A stretch of 64,000 bases of DNA from Molanna angustata (taxonomy: Eukaryota > Arthropoda > Insecta > Trichoptera > Molannidae): assembly GCA_963576475.1 (NCBI GenBank), contig OY754990.1, positions 1 to 64,000 on the forward strand, in the 5' to 3' direction. Made by a program: the position numbers and the translations under genes. Under the pieces are notes generated by a model. That model saw only the letters and a list, made by a program, of their open reading frames with translations. It ran no database searches and had not been told where the DNA came from. Shown here piece after piece: positions 23,491-35,991 of the stretch (the first letter of the stretch is position 1; the number at the start of each line of letters is the position of its first letter).

Positions 23491-24159
23491 ATGATTTATT
23501 TTTGTTGTTAAAATAAAAGACTTGATATAGAAGTGGTTCAAGTATTTAATATTTATTTTCTTTTTTACATAATTATAATGTATTGCCTGACAACAAACGA
23601 AATTTACAGTCAGCCATCCATAGTGAAACGTCAGGCACGCATTTTAAAACTTTATTATTGCGATGTGTTTTCATCCCAATTTTTAAATTGATCCATCCTG
23701 TTTCTATATATATACATATTGTGTATTCTTAAATTTTCTACATTAGACATTATTTTATCATTATCACTTAGTTCCATATCCATCTGTAAAATATACATAC
23801 ATTTTGTACGTAGTACATATTCAATGACATTTTGTCACTACAATGATTGATTTTAATGAAAAAAAACATCGATCGGTATTATAAATTGAAAAATTTTGCA
23901 CTGAAATACGGGAATGAAATTTTTTCTTCCCTAAACTTTTAACTTGGATTACTAAATCCAACGATTTAAGGGCCAACTGATATCTCGGGCCTAGACGTTT
24001 TACTCACGTCACGTTAAACGTCAAATGTCAATCCGTCCATATCCTGTTCGTACAGAATGCTGCCAGTATTCAATTACGTAATCCGCAGATTTATTAATAA
24101 CGATGTTATAGCCGAAAAACAGTGTTGTCGAAAAACAATAATTTTTAATTTTTTCCGCG

Positions 24160-24940
24160 GCAACATTTTGGCGGAAGACTACTAGCGCCCCTGACGGCGT
24201 GAGAGAACGACAAGGAAGCTTATAGCCAACGCGTCAGTGACGCGCTCTCTTGGCATTCGACGCTGGTGGAGGACGGACGGTTTGGTGTGACGCCGTCATC
24301 GGTCGAACGCGCGTCCCGATGGCGGCCATATTTCAAGAGCACGAGGAGGTCTGTGTGACAGGACCCGTCACGCGCATGGACGCTGATGGTGCCCCAGAAC
24401 CAATATGAGGGCATCAACAGGACAGGAGGTTGGAGGCAGCGCGCAGTGTGGGGCCACCGCGTTGGGAACGCGGCGGCTCGCAGATTGGACCACGAAGGGC
24501 AATCCGTGTCGTCTGGGGCGTCGGTTCGCCTTCCGGTGAGGTCCCGACTGGTATGCCACCTCTGTCGAGATGCGCCGTCATAGCGTGTCGTGGGGCACAG
24601 AGCCAGCCATGGGTGACGGTCTGGAGGAGGAGATCAGGAGGAGAAGAAGAAACCACGCCGGACACGAGGAAGACCTGCTAGCCTGACGCAGAGGCTGGGC
24701 CCCACCGATCTACCGTCACCACGTGGAAGACAGTGACATGCCTGGAGTAAGGATGTCGCTGTACCCTGGGGCGGTATATTCTGGTCGGCGTCTTTTCGTG
24801 TGTTTGACAGTTCGTTTCGATAAATGCCACGTGTTTCTGTTTTATTTGTTGTCTGTTGTTTTGTTTTTTTTATTATTTTATCGCCATGGACCATTTGTGA
24901 ACATTATAAATAAAAAAGCGCCGTACAAAAACAAATTTTA
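24160..24940. other. GC-rich segment of unknown origin
   Basis: Base composition jumps to GC-rich at 24160-24720 and is followed by an AT-rich end with aataaa at about 24908. The overlapping open frames on both strands are arginine and glycine rich and mutually overlapping, as expected of GC-rich non-coding DNA. A solo LTR or the 5' region of a retroelement is possible, but I could not find matching flanks. Confidence 0.35.
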
Positions 24941-27536
24941 AGTGTCGTCATCATTTGTCTCCTTTTCTTCCCCACACCTTGGCTTGATGTTTCCTCGTGG
25001 TAGACGAGAGGTCTCATCAACGATAGATATAATTGATGTTTAAAATTCCTTTTTGAACAATAATACTGTCAATTGATGTTGAAAATACATTTTAAACGAT
25101 AATTTTGTACTTTTTCGTTTCAAATTATTTTTTATATTGGAGAAATATTTTGAATGCGTAAAATAAAATTGGGTAAAATTATTTTACTGGCAATACGCGC
25201 ACATTCTAAACCGGAACTGCCACGGCATACATGGGGAGTGGGAGACGTATTCAATATAATAGATAGATTGACAAATATGGATATCTTGGCTGGTCCATGA
25301 GAACACGTCAGCGTTCGGGACGTCGGAATGCGACAGGGGCGTACCGAAATATTTTGGGTAATCAGAAAATAAAAGCGGGAACAAGTCTTATAAAAATTGC
25401 TTCTGACATAGGAAAATGCTTTCAAAAGAAATTTTCTAGTAACTTACTGCTACTGTTATTACAGATTGGCACAGAGAGATATAGGTCTAGACATAGTTAA
25501 TTATTGATTCACGGCCCTGAGTTTGTTTTTCAAAAGAACTTGAACATTTCATGACACCGCATAAAAATAAAAATCAGCTGTACAAAAATAAATAAAAGGT
25601 AAAGTTAAAAAAAAATGTCATAATAAAGTAAAATCATAGTCGGTAGAAGGATCGAGGGAAGGATTAGTCAAATAACCACACTCATTGCCCAAATCGCTGG
25701 ATCCTATTCAATAAAGTGTGATATAACTAATAAGTGTCGGATGATAATTAACGAAATGATAATAAGTAAATAATTAATTGGTAAATAATTTAATTACAAA
25801 AGTTATAACTTGGCGGGCAATTCGTATATTAGCATAAATAAGAAACCAACAGACAAGCTCACCGTGGTAAAATTTCTCGGTATTGTTCTTTTGGTTGGTG
25901 AAAACACGGAGATGTTTCGTATTGAACAAAATCAAAGGACTAAGTAGTTAGAGAGTTACGCCACTGGAAGGTCCGTTGAAGAAAGGTGTCAGATTTCGCG
26001 AGCCGCTCTAACGGATACAATAAATCAGAAGTTAGACTAACAGCAATGGCACTGCAAATCTAGTTCGTGGGAACGCATATGTGTCCAGACGATGCTCGGT
26101 CACTAGATCACTAGACCACCCCAAGGTATCAGGCTCACGGACACGGTTTTAGTCTTAAGGGTAGGACACATAAATTTGAATGAGACAAGCCAAGGAAATA
26201 TAAGTAGAGGTAGCCAGGGCTTATCCACTGTCGAATAGTTGCGGCCCGAAAGAAGAAAGAGAACAGGAATGAATGGTAATGCAGGATAAGGAAGGAACTC
26301 GGAAGGAAAGGTACGAAGGAACAAGCAAACTGAGAAACCTGAGCTAATATCAAGTAGTAGAATAATTAACCAGAATAAAAGGACATAAGTAATTAATGAA
26401 GTGGCTTAACAAGAAAATTGATCTATTTATTTATTTATTTTTATTTCGAGAAACAATACAGCCATTACATATTTTACATTAAACAAAAAAAAAATAATGA
26501 TCTGGAGAGTAAGCCAATTACGTGAATGTAAAAATAAACACGTAAGTAAACCAACAGAGTGAATGCTGAAAGAAAAAAATACAGATAGGTATAGGGGAAT
26601 AAATACGTAAATAACTAACGCAATCACGGAAAGGAGATACGAAGAAATAGGTAAACGTAGGAAGTGGTAGACAACCATTTAAGAGGATAAACAGCAAGGT
26701 AAACAAATAAATAGAAAGCAGGTTGCGTCGTCATAAGAAAGAAAGCAGGTTGCGTCGAACCGCTCTTAGTACGCTGTGTGTTAATTCGTTTGTCTCTGTG
26801 CTTAAATGTTACGAAACCCTATACACATATATATATTTCTACTCGCCGGAAAATTGTGCATTCGAAGGTGCTAAAAGTTTGAGAAAATCTGTGAAAATAA
26901 TAAAGTTTTTATATGTGAAAGTGAACGAAAATTTTAGGAAAACTCGAAGTTGCTACCTTATTAGTGAACACTCGGAGTTAAAATCACTTCTACGTGATAG
27001 AGACTCATTTCCCACAAAAAAACCTCGCGGTGGCCATATTGTGAACCTAATATTTTCCGAGAAAAACTCAATTTTCTGTCGTGAAAATTTTCCAAACTTT
27101 TCCAATTAAAATCTTAAATATACAGTTTCATTCCTCTCATATACTGCAGTATTCAATAGTTATTAGATTATTTAAAAAATATATGGTTGTGGAAATATAC
27201 CGAGTTTTATCCGGAAAAAAATATTTTCCTTAAACGCTGAATATAATAATATTTTTCCTGGACATTCATATATACCATCTGAAAGAGCAGAAAAAAACAC
27301 ACAAAAAAGTTCGCGAGGGCAACAGTGTACTATAAACACAGAAAGTGCTACATCCATAAATAACATTTTCCCATACTAATATTATACAAAAGTACATTGA
27401 AGTACCCGCATTTCGATTGTCTCATAAACTCCGTTCTAACAAGCATTTTTGTTTTAATTTTGTTTTTTCGTTCTACATCTAAATGACTATCTTACATACA
27501 TAATTTGATATATACTATAACAGTATCCACCGCACC

Positions 27537-28628
27537 ATGCCAGGTCCAGGAGAGAAGGTTCCGTGTACCAGATGTGCTCATTCAATTAGCCCGAAAAAGC
27601 AACTTCGGTGCAGTAGGTGCGAGCAATATTTTCATTATACCTGCGTTGGCACCACCGAATCTAATTACAAAAAAATGTCCGTAATGACAAAGGCCTCTTA
27701 TAAATGCATGTCTTGTAAGAATTCAGATCCAAGATCAATTTCTACATCTTCACCTACAACTGCGAGTGTTGGAGCTTCCGGTAGCCCTGCTGTTGTCCTG
27801 CCAACTGATCCGACAAATACTGACATAATGCTACTTCTAGCATCTTTGAGGGCAGATTTTGGTGGGATTCTAAAGCAGTTCGAGGATCTTAAAGCCAGTG
27901 TTGAGTCCAGTAAGGCGGTAATGGACACGCTGGTTGAAAGATCTAGGGCTGTCGAGTCAAAGCTCAACCTAATCGATGAGATGGAGAGAAGATTTGACGT
28001 GAGTGAGGCGAGAATGGATATGCTTGAGACTAGACTGGAGGACCTCTACAAAAACGGCGGAGTGCAGCGTGAGGAGACTCTGGAGCGTGAGGTCGTGGAA
28101 TTGAGGACGCGAATCGACGTGCTTACGGATGAAAGCAATGAAAAGGAACAGTATCAGAGAATAAATAATTTGGAAATATCGGGAGTGCCGCAAACTAATG
28201 ATGAATCTCTTGTAAATATTGTTCAAGACATGGCAAGTAAACTTAGTGTCACTATGAATCCCCACGACATTATTTTCTGCCGGAGGGTCACACCTTGGAA
28301 TACAGATGGTGTCAAGGGCAACAAAATTATTGCGAAGTTTACGAATAGAGATATGGTCGACAATTTCATTTCAGCTGTCAAAAAGAAAACCAACGGCCTT
28401 CTGACTAAAGATTTGGGATTTGGTGGGAGAGAATCTAATACTCGTATTTTCCTAAACTACCATCTGACCGTCAATAATAAGCGACTTCTGAAGCGAGCAA
28501 AGGAACTAGCTAAATCAAGAGAATACCAGTATTGCTGGGTTAAACGATGCAACATATATGTAAGAAAAAATTCAAAATCCCCCGCTATTCTAATTAAGCG
28601 TGCTTCCGATCTTGGAAAGTTATCGTGA
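27537..28628 (+). CDS. LINE ORF1 protein with PHD-like zinc finger and FP-like C-terminal domain
   Basis: 363 residues. Residues 10-60 have C10, C13, C25, C28, H33, C36, C57 and C60, a C4HC3 PHD-type finger such as is known from CR1-clade ORF1 proteins. Residues about 95-205 are rich in heptad-like L/E/K and probably form a coiled coil. From about 210 the protein reads NNLEISGVPQ, DIIFCRRVTPW, IIAKFTNRDM, TRIFLNYHLT and NIYVRKNSKSP, resembling the FP25K-like C-terminal domain found in insect LINE ORF1 products. The expected role is RNA binding and ribonucleoprotein assembly. The frame is intact and ATG 27537 gives the finger close to the N-terminus. ORF2 starts about 260 bp downstream. Confidence 0.85.
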   Translation: MPGPGEKVPCTRCAHSISPKKQLRCSRCEQYFHYTCVGTTESNYKKMSVMTKASYKCMSCKNSDPRSISTSSPTTASVGASGSPAVVLPTDPTNTDIMLLLASLRADFGGILKQFEDLKASVESSKAVMDTLVERSRAVESKLNLIDEMERRFDVSEARMDMLETRLEDLYKNGGVQREETLEREVVELRTRIDVLTDESNEKEQYQRINNLEISGVPQTNDESLVNIVQDMASKLSVTMNPHDIIFCRRVTPWNTDGVKGNKIIAKFTNRDMVDNFISAVKKKTNGLLTKDLGFGGRESNTRIFLNYHLTVNNKRLLKRAKELAKSREYQYCWVKRCNIYVRKNSKSPAILIKRASDLGKLS

Positions 28629-28888
28629 CTTCTTTTTGCCTTCCCCATTGCTGACTCCAGGAAGATGCCCTCATTAATTGTTGTATCATATCCTTTTTGT
28701 TTTGTATTACTTGTTTTTTCTCATTTACTTCTATTTATGAATCTTTGTTTTCACCTTATCCACTTTATTAACTATACTTGTTTTTATGATGCTTGTTTTC
28801 CCACTCACACATATATCCTTTACACGTATGCGCGCGTACTTGGACCCTGTCGTGGAGTTTTGATTTCTTCTATTATATCAACCTTACT

Positions 28889-31729
28889 ATGAATCTTACA
28901 ATATACTATCAGAATGTTAGAGGTCTCAGAACGAAAACACATGTATTCAAGAGCAACGTACTGAATAATAATTACGACATAGTTTGTCTCACAGAGACTT
29001 GGTTAAATAAAAACTTTTATGATTATGAACTTTTTGGCCATAGGTATAACGTTTTTCGTAGAGACCGCGATTATGATGCAACAGGTCAAAGGCTTGGTGG
29101 AGGTGTGCTCATTGCAGTGAAGTCTAGCTTGTCAGCAAGGCTTAATACTGATTTGTCTTGTTGTAGCGAGGACATTTGGGTAACTATTCAACATCCGAAC
29201 CAAAAGGTGCATATAAACCTTTGCTGTGTTTACTTGCCGCAAGGTGAAAATTATAGAAGTCAACTTAACACTTTTTTAGAAAACACTTCTAAAGAAATCA
29301 TTAACTACTCCGAAGACTCATTTGTGATAACAGGTGATTTTAATTTATCCAATATAACATGGATATACAACAATGAATTCAATTATTTTTCACCTTCGAA
29401 TTTCAGTGACTGTGTCGGTTCTCTCATTGCGGATTTCATTTTTTATAGTGATTTAAAACAGTACAATGGCATCACAAATATAAACGGTAGAATATTGGAC
29501 CTTGTGTTGTCGAATACTATTTGTAGTGTTTCTGAGAGTACTGATCTACTTATTCACATGGACATTCATCACAAGCCCCTATTAATAACTTTATCCGTAG
29601 ATAGTGAAATTTTTATTAAAAACTGTCCTAGATTAGTAAAACTCTTTCATAAGGCAGATTATGCACCTATTAATCAGTTTTTGTCTGGCATTGATTGGAA
29701 TTCTTTGTTTAGTAGCGATATTGAACAATCCACGAACGATTTCCACAGAATTCTGAACGAATGCATTTCTAAATTTATACCAACCAGGCTTATCCAAAGT
29801 ATTAATAGATTTCCATCATGGTATACTAAACCTCTTATTAATGTCATCAAAGAAAAACTTAAGGCACATAAGAAGTGGAAAAAAACAGGTTCTCCAGTTT
29901 ATTACGACGAATTTTCTTTACTACGCTCTAGACAAAAGATCCTCCAAGCTGAATGTTTCGAAAACTATGTCAGTCAAATAGAAATTTCTATCGCCTCTAA
30001 CCCAAAACGACTGCACACTTACATAAAATCAAATAAACCACACTCTGCATACCCTCGTGACATGTTCTATAACAATTTAACAACTAGTGATATCAATATT
30101 ATATGTAATCTCTTTAGTGATTTCTTTCAATCGGCGTTTACGGTCAATACACCCGATATGCCTGACGTTGTTTGCTCAGGTGAGGTGGATATAAGTGGTG
30201 TGACGTTCTCGGAACCAGATGTTTTGAAGAGATTGAAAAGCCTAGATTTGAGTAAGGGCCCGGGTCCAGATGGCATACCACCTTTATTCATAAGAAACTG
30301 TGCTTCTGAACTGGCAAGTCCTTTATCGTATCTTTTCAATTTATCCTTCCACACAGGCGTTTTTCCGTCGTATTGGAAGAGATCTTATGTTACGCCTATT
30401 TATAAGGCCGGCGATAAACATGATATAAAAAACTATAGACCAATTTCTAAGCTCTCTATATTTAGTAAACTTATGGAAAGAATTGTGGTTGAGCAAATAA
30501 CACCTTTAATTAAGCGATTCATTATACCAAATCAACATGGATTTTTCCCTGGGAGATCAGTGGAAACTAACATGTTAGAATATACATAATATATACTGTC
30601 GTCCATGAAAGCAGGTGGGCGTGTTGACGCAATCTATACAGACTTTTCGAAAGCGTTCGATAAGATTAATCATGATATATTAATACACAAACTTGAAGTT
30701 TATGGTATACATGGAAATTTACTAAGATGGTTAACCTCATACATCAAACACAGGCTACAAGCAGTGACAATAAATAATTTTAGGTCAGAATTTAGGACGT
30801 GCAGTTCAGGAGTGCCTCAGGGCTCTCATTTGGGTCCTATTCTCTTTATATTATATATAAACGATATCTCAAATTGTTTTTCCTCTTCTAATTTTATAGT
30901 ATATGCGGATGATATTAAATTTTTTAAAAAAATATGTACACAAAATGATTCACTAGCTTTACAATCCGACCTAAACCGCTTATATGAATATTGCTCCAAA
31001 AACAGTTTGTTTTTGAGTACTGATAAATGCAACATTATCACTTTTACTCGTTCTAAGTATGTTGTTCTGGAAAACTACTCTATCAATAATAAAACGCTTG
31101 GCAGAAAGCATGAAATAAGAGACCTTGGAGTGTTACTCGATTCAAAAATGACTTTCAAAAGTCACGTAGATAAAATTATGGAAAAAGCATACAAACAATT
31201 GAACTTTATCATAAGAGTATCTAAACCTTTTAAGTCATCAAAAACTATTAAGATTTTGTATTATGCCTATGTCCGTAGCTGTTTAGAATACGCATCTGTT
31301 GTGTGGAACCCACGATACACAACTTATATAGATAGGATAGAGAAGCTACAAAATAAACTTCTCAAACATTTAGATTTTCGAGAAAGACAGGCATTCAACA
31401 GCTCAACCCAATCCGCTAAATATCATGGACTAATTTCTTTAGAGAACCGACGCACACTGGCCGACATGATGTTCTTATATAAGATTACAAACAATATTGC
31501 AGATTCGAGCCTCTTGTTGAGTAAACTGGCCGTACATGTACCAATAAGGCTTACAAGAACTGCCCATACCTTCAGACCTCCCGGCTGCGATACCAACTAT
31601 GCTCAGAACTCTTTTATATACAGATCATGTAATACATTTAACGGTTTCAACGACATTGATTTGTTTCATAATACGTTTTTAAATTTTAGGACTTCCATTA
31701 CAAACTCTTTACTTCGAGCGTCATCGTAG
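28889..31729 (+). pseudogene. LINE ORF2: endonuclease and reverse transcriptase, one in-frame stop
   Basis: An APE-type endonuclease starts at MNLTIYYQNVRG (ATG at 28889, better placed than the upstream 28793), with LTETWLN, GGGVLIAV, TGDFN and a DIHH-type C-terminal motif. The reverse transcriptase follows: SKGPGPDGIPP, NYRPISKLS, TDFSKAFDKINH, SGVPQGSHLGP and the catalytic YADD near 30902. No RNase H. A single TAA at 30587-30589 interrupts an otherwise continuous frame, between the GRSVETNML block and the YTDFSKAF block. The rest looks well preserved, which suggests recent insertion. Confidence 0.88.
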
Positions 31730-32439
31730 TGCGTGCGCCCCCCCCCCCCCTTACTGTCCTCATTTTCCTTTTCCCATTAATCAAGCATAACTCATTCAAT
31801 TTTTTATTTTACACTTTTAGTTTCAGTTCTTATGATTTATCTTTTTTAATGTACATGAGCTAATAGTAATATTATGTAAACTTTGCTGGCTAATTTTTTG
31901 GTTATATGTGTATAAGATTTTTGTTTTGTATTGCTGTATGTTTACCGAAATATATAAAATAAATAAAAAATAAATAAATAAAGAATCGAATAATTAAATA
32001 ACCCAGGAAAGAAATGAGAGCATGAATAAATAAAACATCCCGGTAATAATTACCTAAGGCTAGAAAGTTAAGACCCAGTAACGAGATAAATAGAAATTTA
32101 AATCAACCTATTCACCGCAATACGCAAAACATAAAAACAAAAGAAAAAAACTACAGTCGAAATTAAGGTCACGACCCTAAGGTTTAATATCTAGGTCAGC
32201 CTCAGAATACCTACATACAGGTATCGACCTTTTTTGGTCGCTCGCATTCCTACGAGCGGACAGAATTTTGAAGTACCTAGCTGCATACCTAGAATAATAT
32301 CCCAGGATATTCACAATAACCTTGATTTACGAGAGACCAAATAGCGACGTTCTAGGACTATGAAAATTATACGAATAAAGAAAAGAGCTATTATGTATGT
32401 ATACACAGACGAGTTTTAACTTTTAACTATACATACATA

Positions 32440-32745
32440 CCTACGTACATACTTACAGACCAGCACGCCATGTCCCTCACGGGGTAGGCAGAGAGAACCG
32501 AACGCCACATTTTCTATCTTGACACACATTCATCGCCTCAGCAACATTCATACATCGTCTGAGACATGTTCGTCTGTGGTTCACGTTTCTTGCATTTCCA
32601 GCTTTCAAAATATCGTTTACATGGTCGTGCCAACCCATCTAAATGTGTTAACTTTCTTTCTGTAATTACATCTTTCTGTATCTTACTTCCTTTCCTTGTA
32701 TCTTCATTCTGAACTCTGTCATACACCGTTCTGTTACAAGGTACC
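32440..32745 (-). pseudogene. RTE-like LINE relic in the right arm of Y
   Basis: Mirror image of 18130-18440, with the (CATA)n end at 32432-32455, then cagcacgccatgtccctcac and gcagagagaaccgaacgcca. It shares most of the left-arm relic's deletions, so it was present before the arms were duplicated. Confidence 0.8.
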
Positions 32746-35700
32746 TACAAATTTTCCTACGACTGTATAAAGCAGTAGGTACTGTAATTATTCTGACATT
32801 ATTTTTTTTTTCATACATCACAACAATAAATACATACTTGCACATCTAAATTACTTCAACCTACCACAAAATCTTACAAAAATAACTAACACTATGACGA
32901 ATTAAAATAATAGAACTGATTTATATAACGTACTCTAGGACAGGCTTATATAGCCTAGTAGAGTAGCCTAATCCACAAATTAAAATATAGGTATAAACGT
33001 ATACACTTATGACATACTTTAACTTTTCTTAATTATAGTATAACTTATAATTTTATTTACTACGGTAGAAAGTTATATTACGCTTATTGTTATACTTGAA
33101 AAAAGGATTTTAGTAAATAAATAGAAAATAACAATAAGGAAATAATACCAGGCGATGCCATAACGGTCATTGCGTTACCTTGGGTAGGCAGGGAGAACCG
33201 AATGCCGGAATTCTCCCTCGCCACCTACGCAGCACGGTTTTAAAATTCTTACATAACCCACATCCGAGATCAGGTGATAGGTGATTCTCTGATCGTATGT
33301 ACTTCCCATATAATATATAAGCTATTATGCGCAGAAATATTTGGGCATTCATGCCTGTGTCTGTGCTTAATTAAATAAAATAAAATAAAATAAAATAAAT
33401 TGGTGGTTACGGACAGCGGAGTTTTCCATTCTGTTTATTATCAGTATAAGGCGGATTTAAATAGGTATTTTTTTTTGGACCTCGGGTATGCGCCACCCGC
33501 TCGGAGGAGACGAGAGCTTTCGTTTCAATACTAGGGGAGACATCTAACGATAAATTCGATCAGCTTTGGGAAGCGCTCTGCTCTACCGACTGTCATAGGT
33601 CAGAGACAGCGCGCGCAACTCTATAGATGGCACGAAGAAAATAAGCCGAGGAAAGTCCAAAAAGGGGAGGAATTTGTCGCGAGGAGAGAATATTAAATGA
33701 ATAATAATAAACGAGAAGATAATTGAAGTACAGTAAGTGATTTAGGTCCGTAGGGAATATTTTCGCGCTTTGGTTCGGGACTCTGATGCAGATCGGTAAG
33801 CGGAGGTATTAGTTAGCTAGGGGTTGTAGGGAAAAGCTTCGCGTCTCGACATACAGAGGGCGAATAGCGCTGAAAGGCAGGAAAATGAATTTTCTAACTG
33901 AGAATAAATTCGAGTCTGGTTTTCTCCAAGCGTCGGGGGAAATTATGACAGTTATGAGGTAATAAGAGTGAGTTTTTTATATATAAAATTAAAATGTAAC
34001 TACGGGAAATTATAGTTATAAAACGTAGTTAGTATTGGTAGGGCGAAAAGAAAGAAATAAAATAATGATTTTTATCGATATAATTGACAGAAACAATGCG
34101 ATTGTTAAGGAGAATGAAATAGTGCCATAATGTCAGATTCTTACAACATATCATTGTTTAAATAATTTTGTGTGTTGGGTAATAGTTATCAGGGTTGGAA
34201 ATACCTACCTATAAGCACACATTACTGTATAGAGATCTCATAATTCTATGTTGCTCTGATCATGTAACTAGTACATAAGAAGGTATATTGTATAAAATTA
34301 AGATAATAAGAAGGAAAAAGATATATGAATAAAATTAAGACGAAAACAGGAAACTTGTATATGTATAAAATTAAGATAAGAAAAAGAAAAAATGTGGGTA
34401 ACGAAGATTAAGATAAGAAAAGAAAAGTGTGTGTAACGAAAAATTAAGAAAAAGAAAGTGTATGTGTAGTGAAAAATTAAGATGGAAAAGAAAAAGGTGT
34501 ATGTGTAAAGAAAATCAAAAAAGAAAACATAGTGCGTGAAATTTGGCGCGAAAAATCAGTGCGTCCGTACGGGAAAACAGGGACCGTCGAGGGACTAGGG
34601 GAAGAAGCTGGCGGGACGAAAACCGCCGGTCAATATTAGCGACCGCCAGGGATCTGGATCATTCCGATTTCGTCAGCGCAACATTAAACAGTCTCCCTTC
34701 TCTTGTTCGCGGGTCTCGCCAGCCAGACCAAGTACCAACGATTCTACTCAACCGTCGTGGACGCAGAACAGATAAAATTTTATAAAGTACTTTTACTATA
34801 AACCAGTGAATCAGGCCAGCAAGAAAGGAGCCATTTCAGACATTAAAATTTATATCAGGGCATACGCGGTCGTTACGGTCTACTACAGACTCGCTCTGGC
34901 GAGGTCCCGCGGACGGAGAGAGGCCAACCTACCAGGTTTTATTTTCACATTATTTTGTATGTCCACTGAGTCCATTACACACTACTCAATTGGAGGGCCA
35001 TTTTTCCCGCCCTGCCAAGAAGACAACGGCAAGCGCCTCTTTTGGAAAAGAGGCCCTGCCCAGGAGACACCCACACCGCCTCTGTGGTAAGAGGCAAATC
35101 GACGATCATTGTCGCCGCCTCTGGAGAGGCCGCCCACGAGGGTCACCAGCCACCGCCTCACAGGAGGCCAATACCGCCCTGTTGTTTTTTTTCTTCACAC
35201 TTCGACTTCAATGTTTTTTTTATTCAAAAACTCTCATCGTGTTTTTTTGTTGTGTGCACACAAATAGTTTTAAGTAGGAATTAAGATCTTAGTATAAGTC
35301 CTAACATTTACATAGATGAACTGTCTCCCTAGCTTGTAATTTCCTTGTGTGCATAAATTTTAGTAAATTTTAGCTTAACTGAAATATTTTTTTTTCTTCT
35401 CTCTCATACACAATCCCAATCTGAAGCCTGTCTTAATTATAGTTAGTAATTAGGTAATTTTAAGGTTTAATTTAAGTTTTAATTCCTGGGGAGGAGTCAC
35501 AGCGACGGCTTGCACCCTATAGCTGGCCGGGCAAACCAACTAGTGGGCGGCGAAGGGCGGCCACCGCCCTGAGCCTAGCAAGTCGTCGAAATCGGCTGTG
35601 CCGATACTCTAGTGCCACCTCAGTGTGAGCACTGAATAAGAAATAGTTCCCGACAAAACCAACAACCAACTTTCACTTTCAAATAATATTTAAATAATTA

Positions 35701-35755
35701 TCAACAACCTCGCAACACCTTCCGACCTTTCATCTTTTAAACTCCCCCCGGTGTA

Positions 35756-35991
35756 TTAATTTATTTATTTGTAGAATAAGAGTTATCTCCTGTCAAATCA
35801 CGCGACAAATTTACTTCTATATTTTCTATGCACGCGAGTTTGATGTTGTAAAATTTACTAATTACAGTAATTACTTGAATTATTTCATCCATAATCATTT
35901 ACAAGGTGTGTATTATTTATCTTGTACAATATTCATACATATTACCAACCAAATTTATTATTTGTTTTTGTATTTGACTTGTTTATACATT
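35756..35991 (+). repeat. Second, direct copy of the X terminal sequence
   Basis: Matches about 15001-15228 in the same orientation (gtagaataagagttatctcc through ttgtttatacattt). Y is thus flanked by direct copies of this 230-bp sequence, probably because X had tandem subterminal repeats and Y entered at the TTAA between them. Confidence 0.85.

Larger units (their letters stand above)
20011..25265. other. Spacer of the Y palindrome
   Basis: About 5.25 kb unique to the centre. It holds an insertion with 8-bp TSD (20213-21302), a GC-rich hairpin run (21338-21475), a decayed C2H2 array (22330-23490) and a GC-rich segment (24160-24720). Between these it is AT-rich with no gene seen. The stretch 21480-22250 is featureless. 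Confidence 0.6.
26713..31970 (+). mobile_element. CR1/jockey-superfamily LINE, near full length
   Basis: Inserted in the right arm of Y: the flanking arm sequence is continuous in the left arm (about 18880-18900). AAATAAATA at both edges is a plausible TSD, although the element's own tail is similar. The 5' end carries an 18-bp direct duplication (gaaagcaggttgcgtcg, 26713 and 26739). ORF1 (27537-28628) and ORF2 (28889-31729) follow, then about 240 bp of 3' UTR ending in an AAATAA-type tail. Confidence 0.85.
15229..35755. mobile_element. Element Y: 20.5-kb palindromic element flanked by TTAA
   Basis: Both ends carry TACACCGGGGGGAG in inverted orientation, directly flanked by TTAA (15225-15228 and 35756-35759). 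The ends extend into inverted arms of about 4.8 kb. The right arm is longer because a 5.26-kb LINE (26713-31970) and about 250 bp near 25435-25690 are present only there. The central spacer is 20011-25265. A TTAA target duplication is characteristic of piggyBac, Kolobok and Sola3-type transposons. I found no transposase in arms or spacer, so the family is open. What is visible directly is the inverted arms, the matching ends and the TTAA flanks. Confidence 0.8.
25266..35755 (-). repeat. Right arm of the Y palindrome
   Basis: Inverted counterpart of 15229-20010, with a 5.26-kb LINE inserted at 26713-31970 and about 250 bp extra near 25435-25690 that is absent from the left arm. No intact gene of its own. 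Mirrored features are the RTE relic (32440-32745), the hairpin cluster (about 35020-35170) and the ends. Confidence 0.85.

Noticed and set aside
24414..24894. Overlapping ORFs on both strands in the GC-rich segment
   Set aside because: Mutually overlapping, low-complexity Arg/Gly-rich frames with no motifs, typical of GC-rich non-coding DNA.
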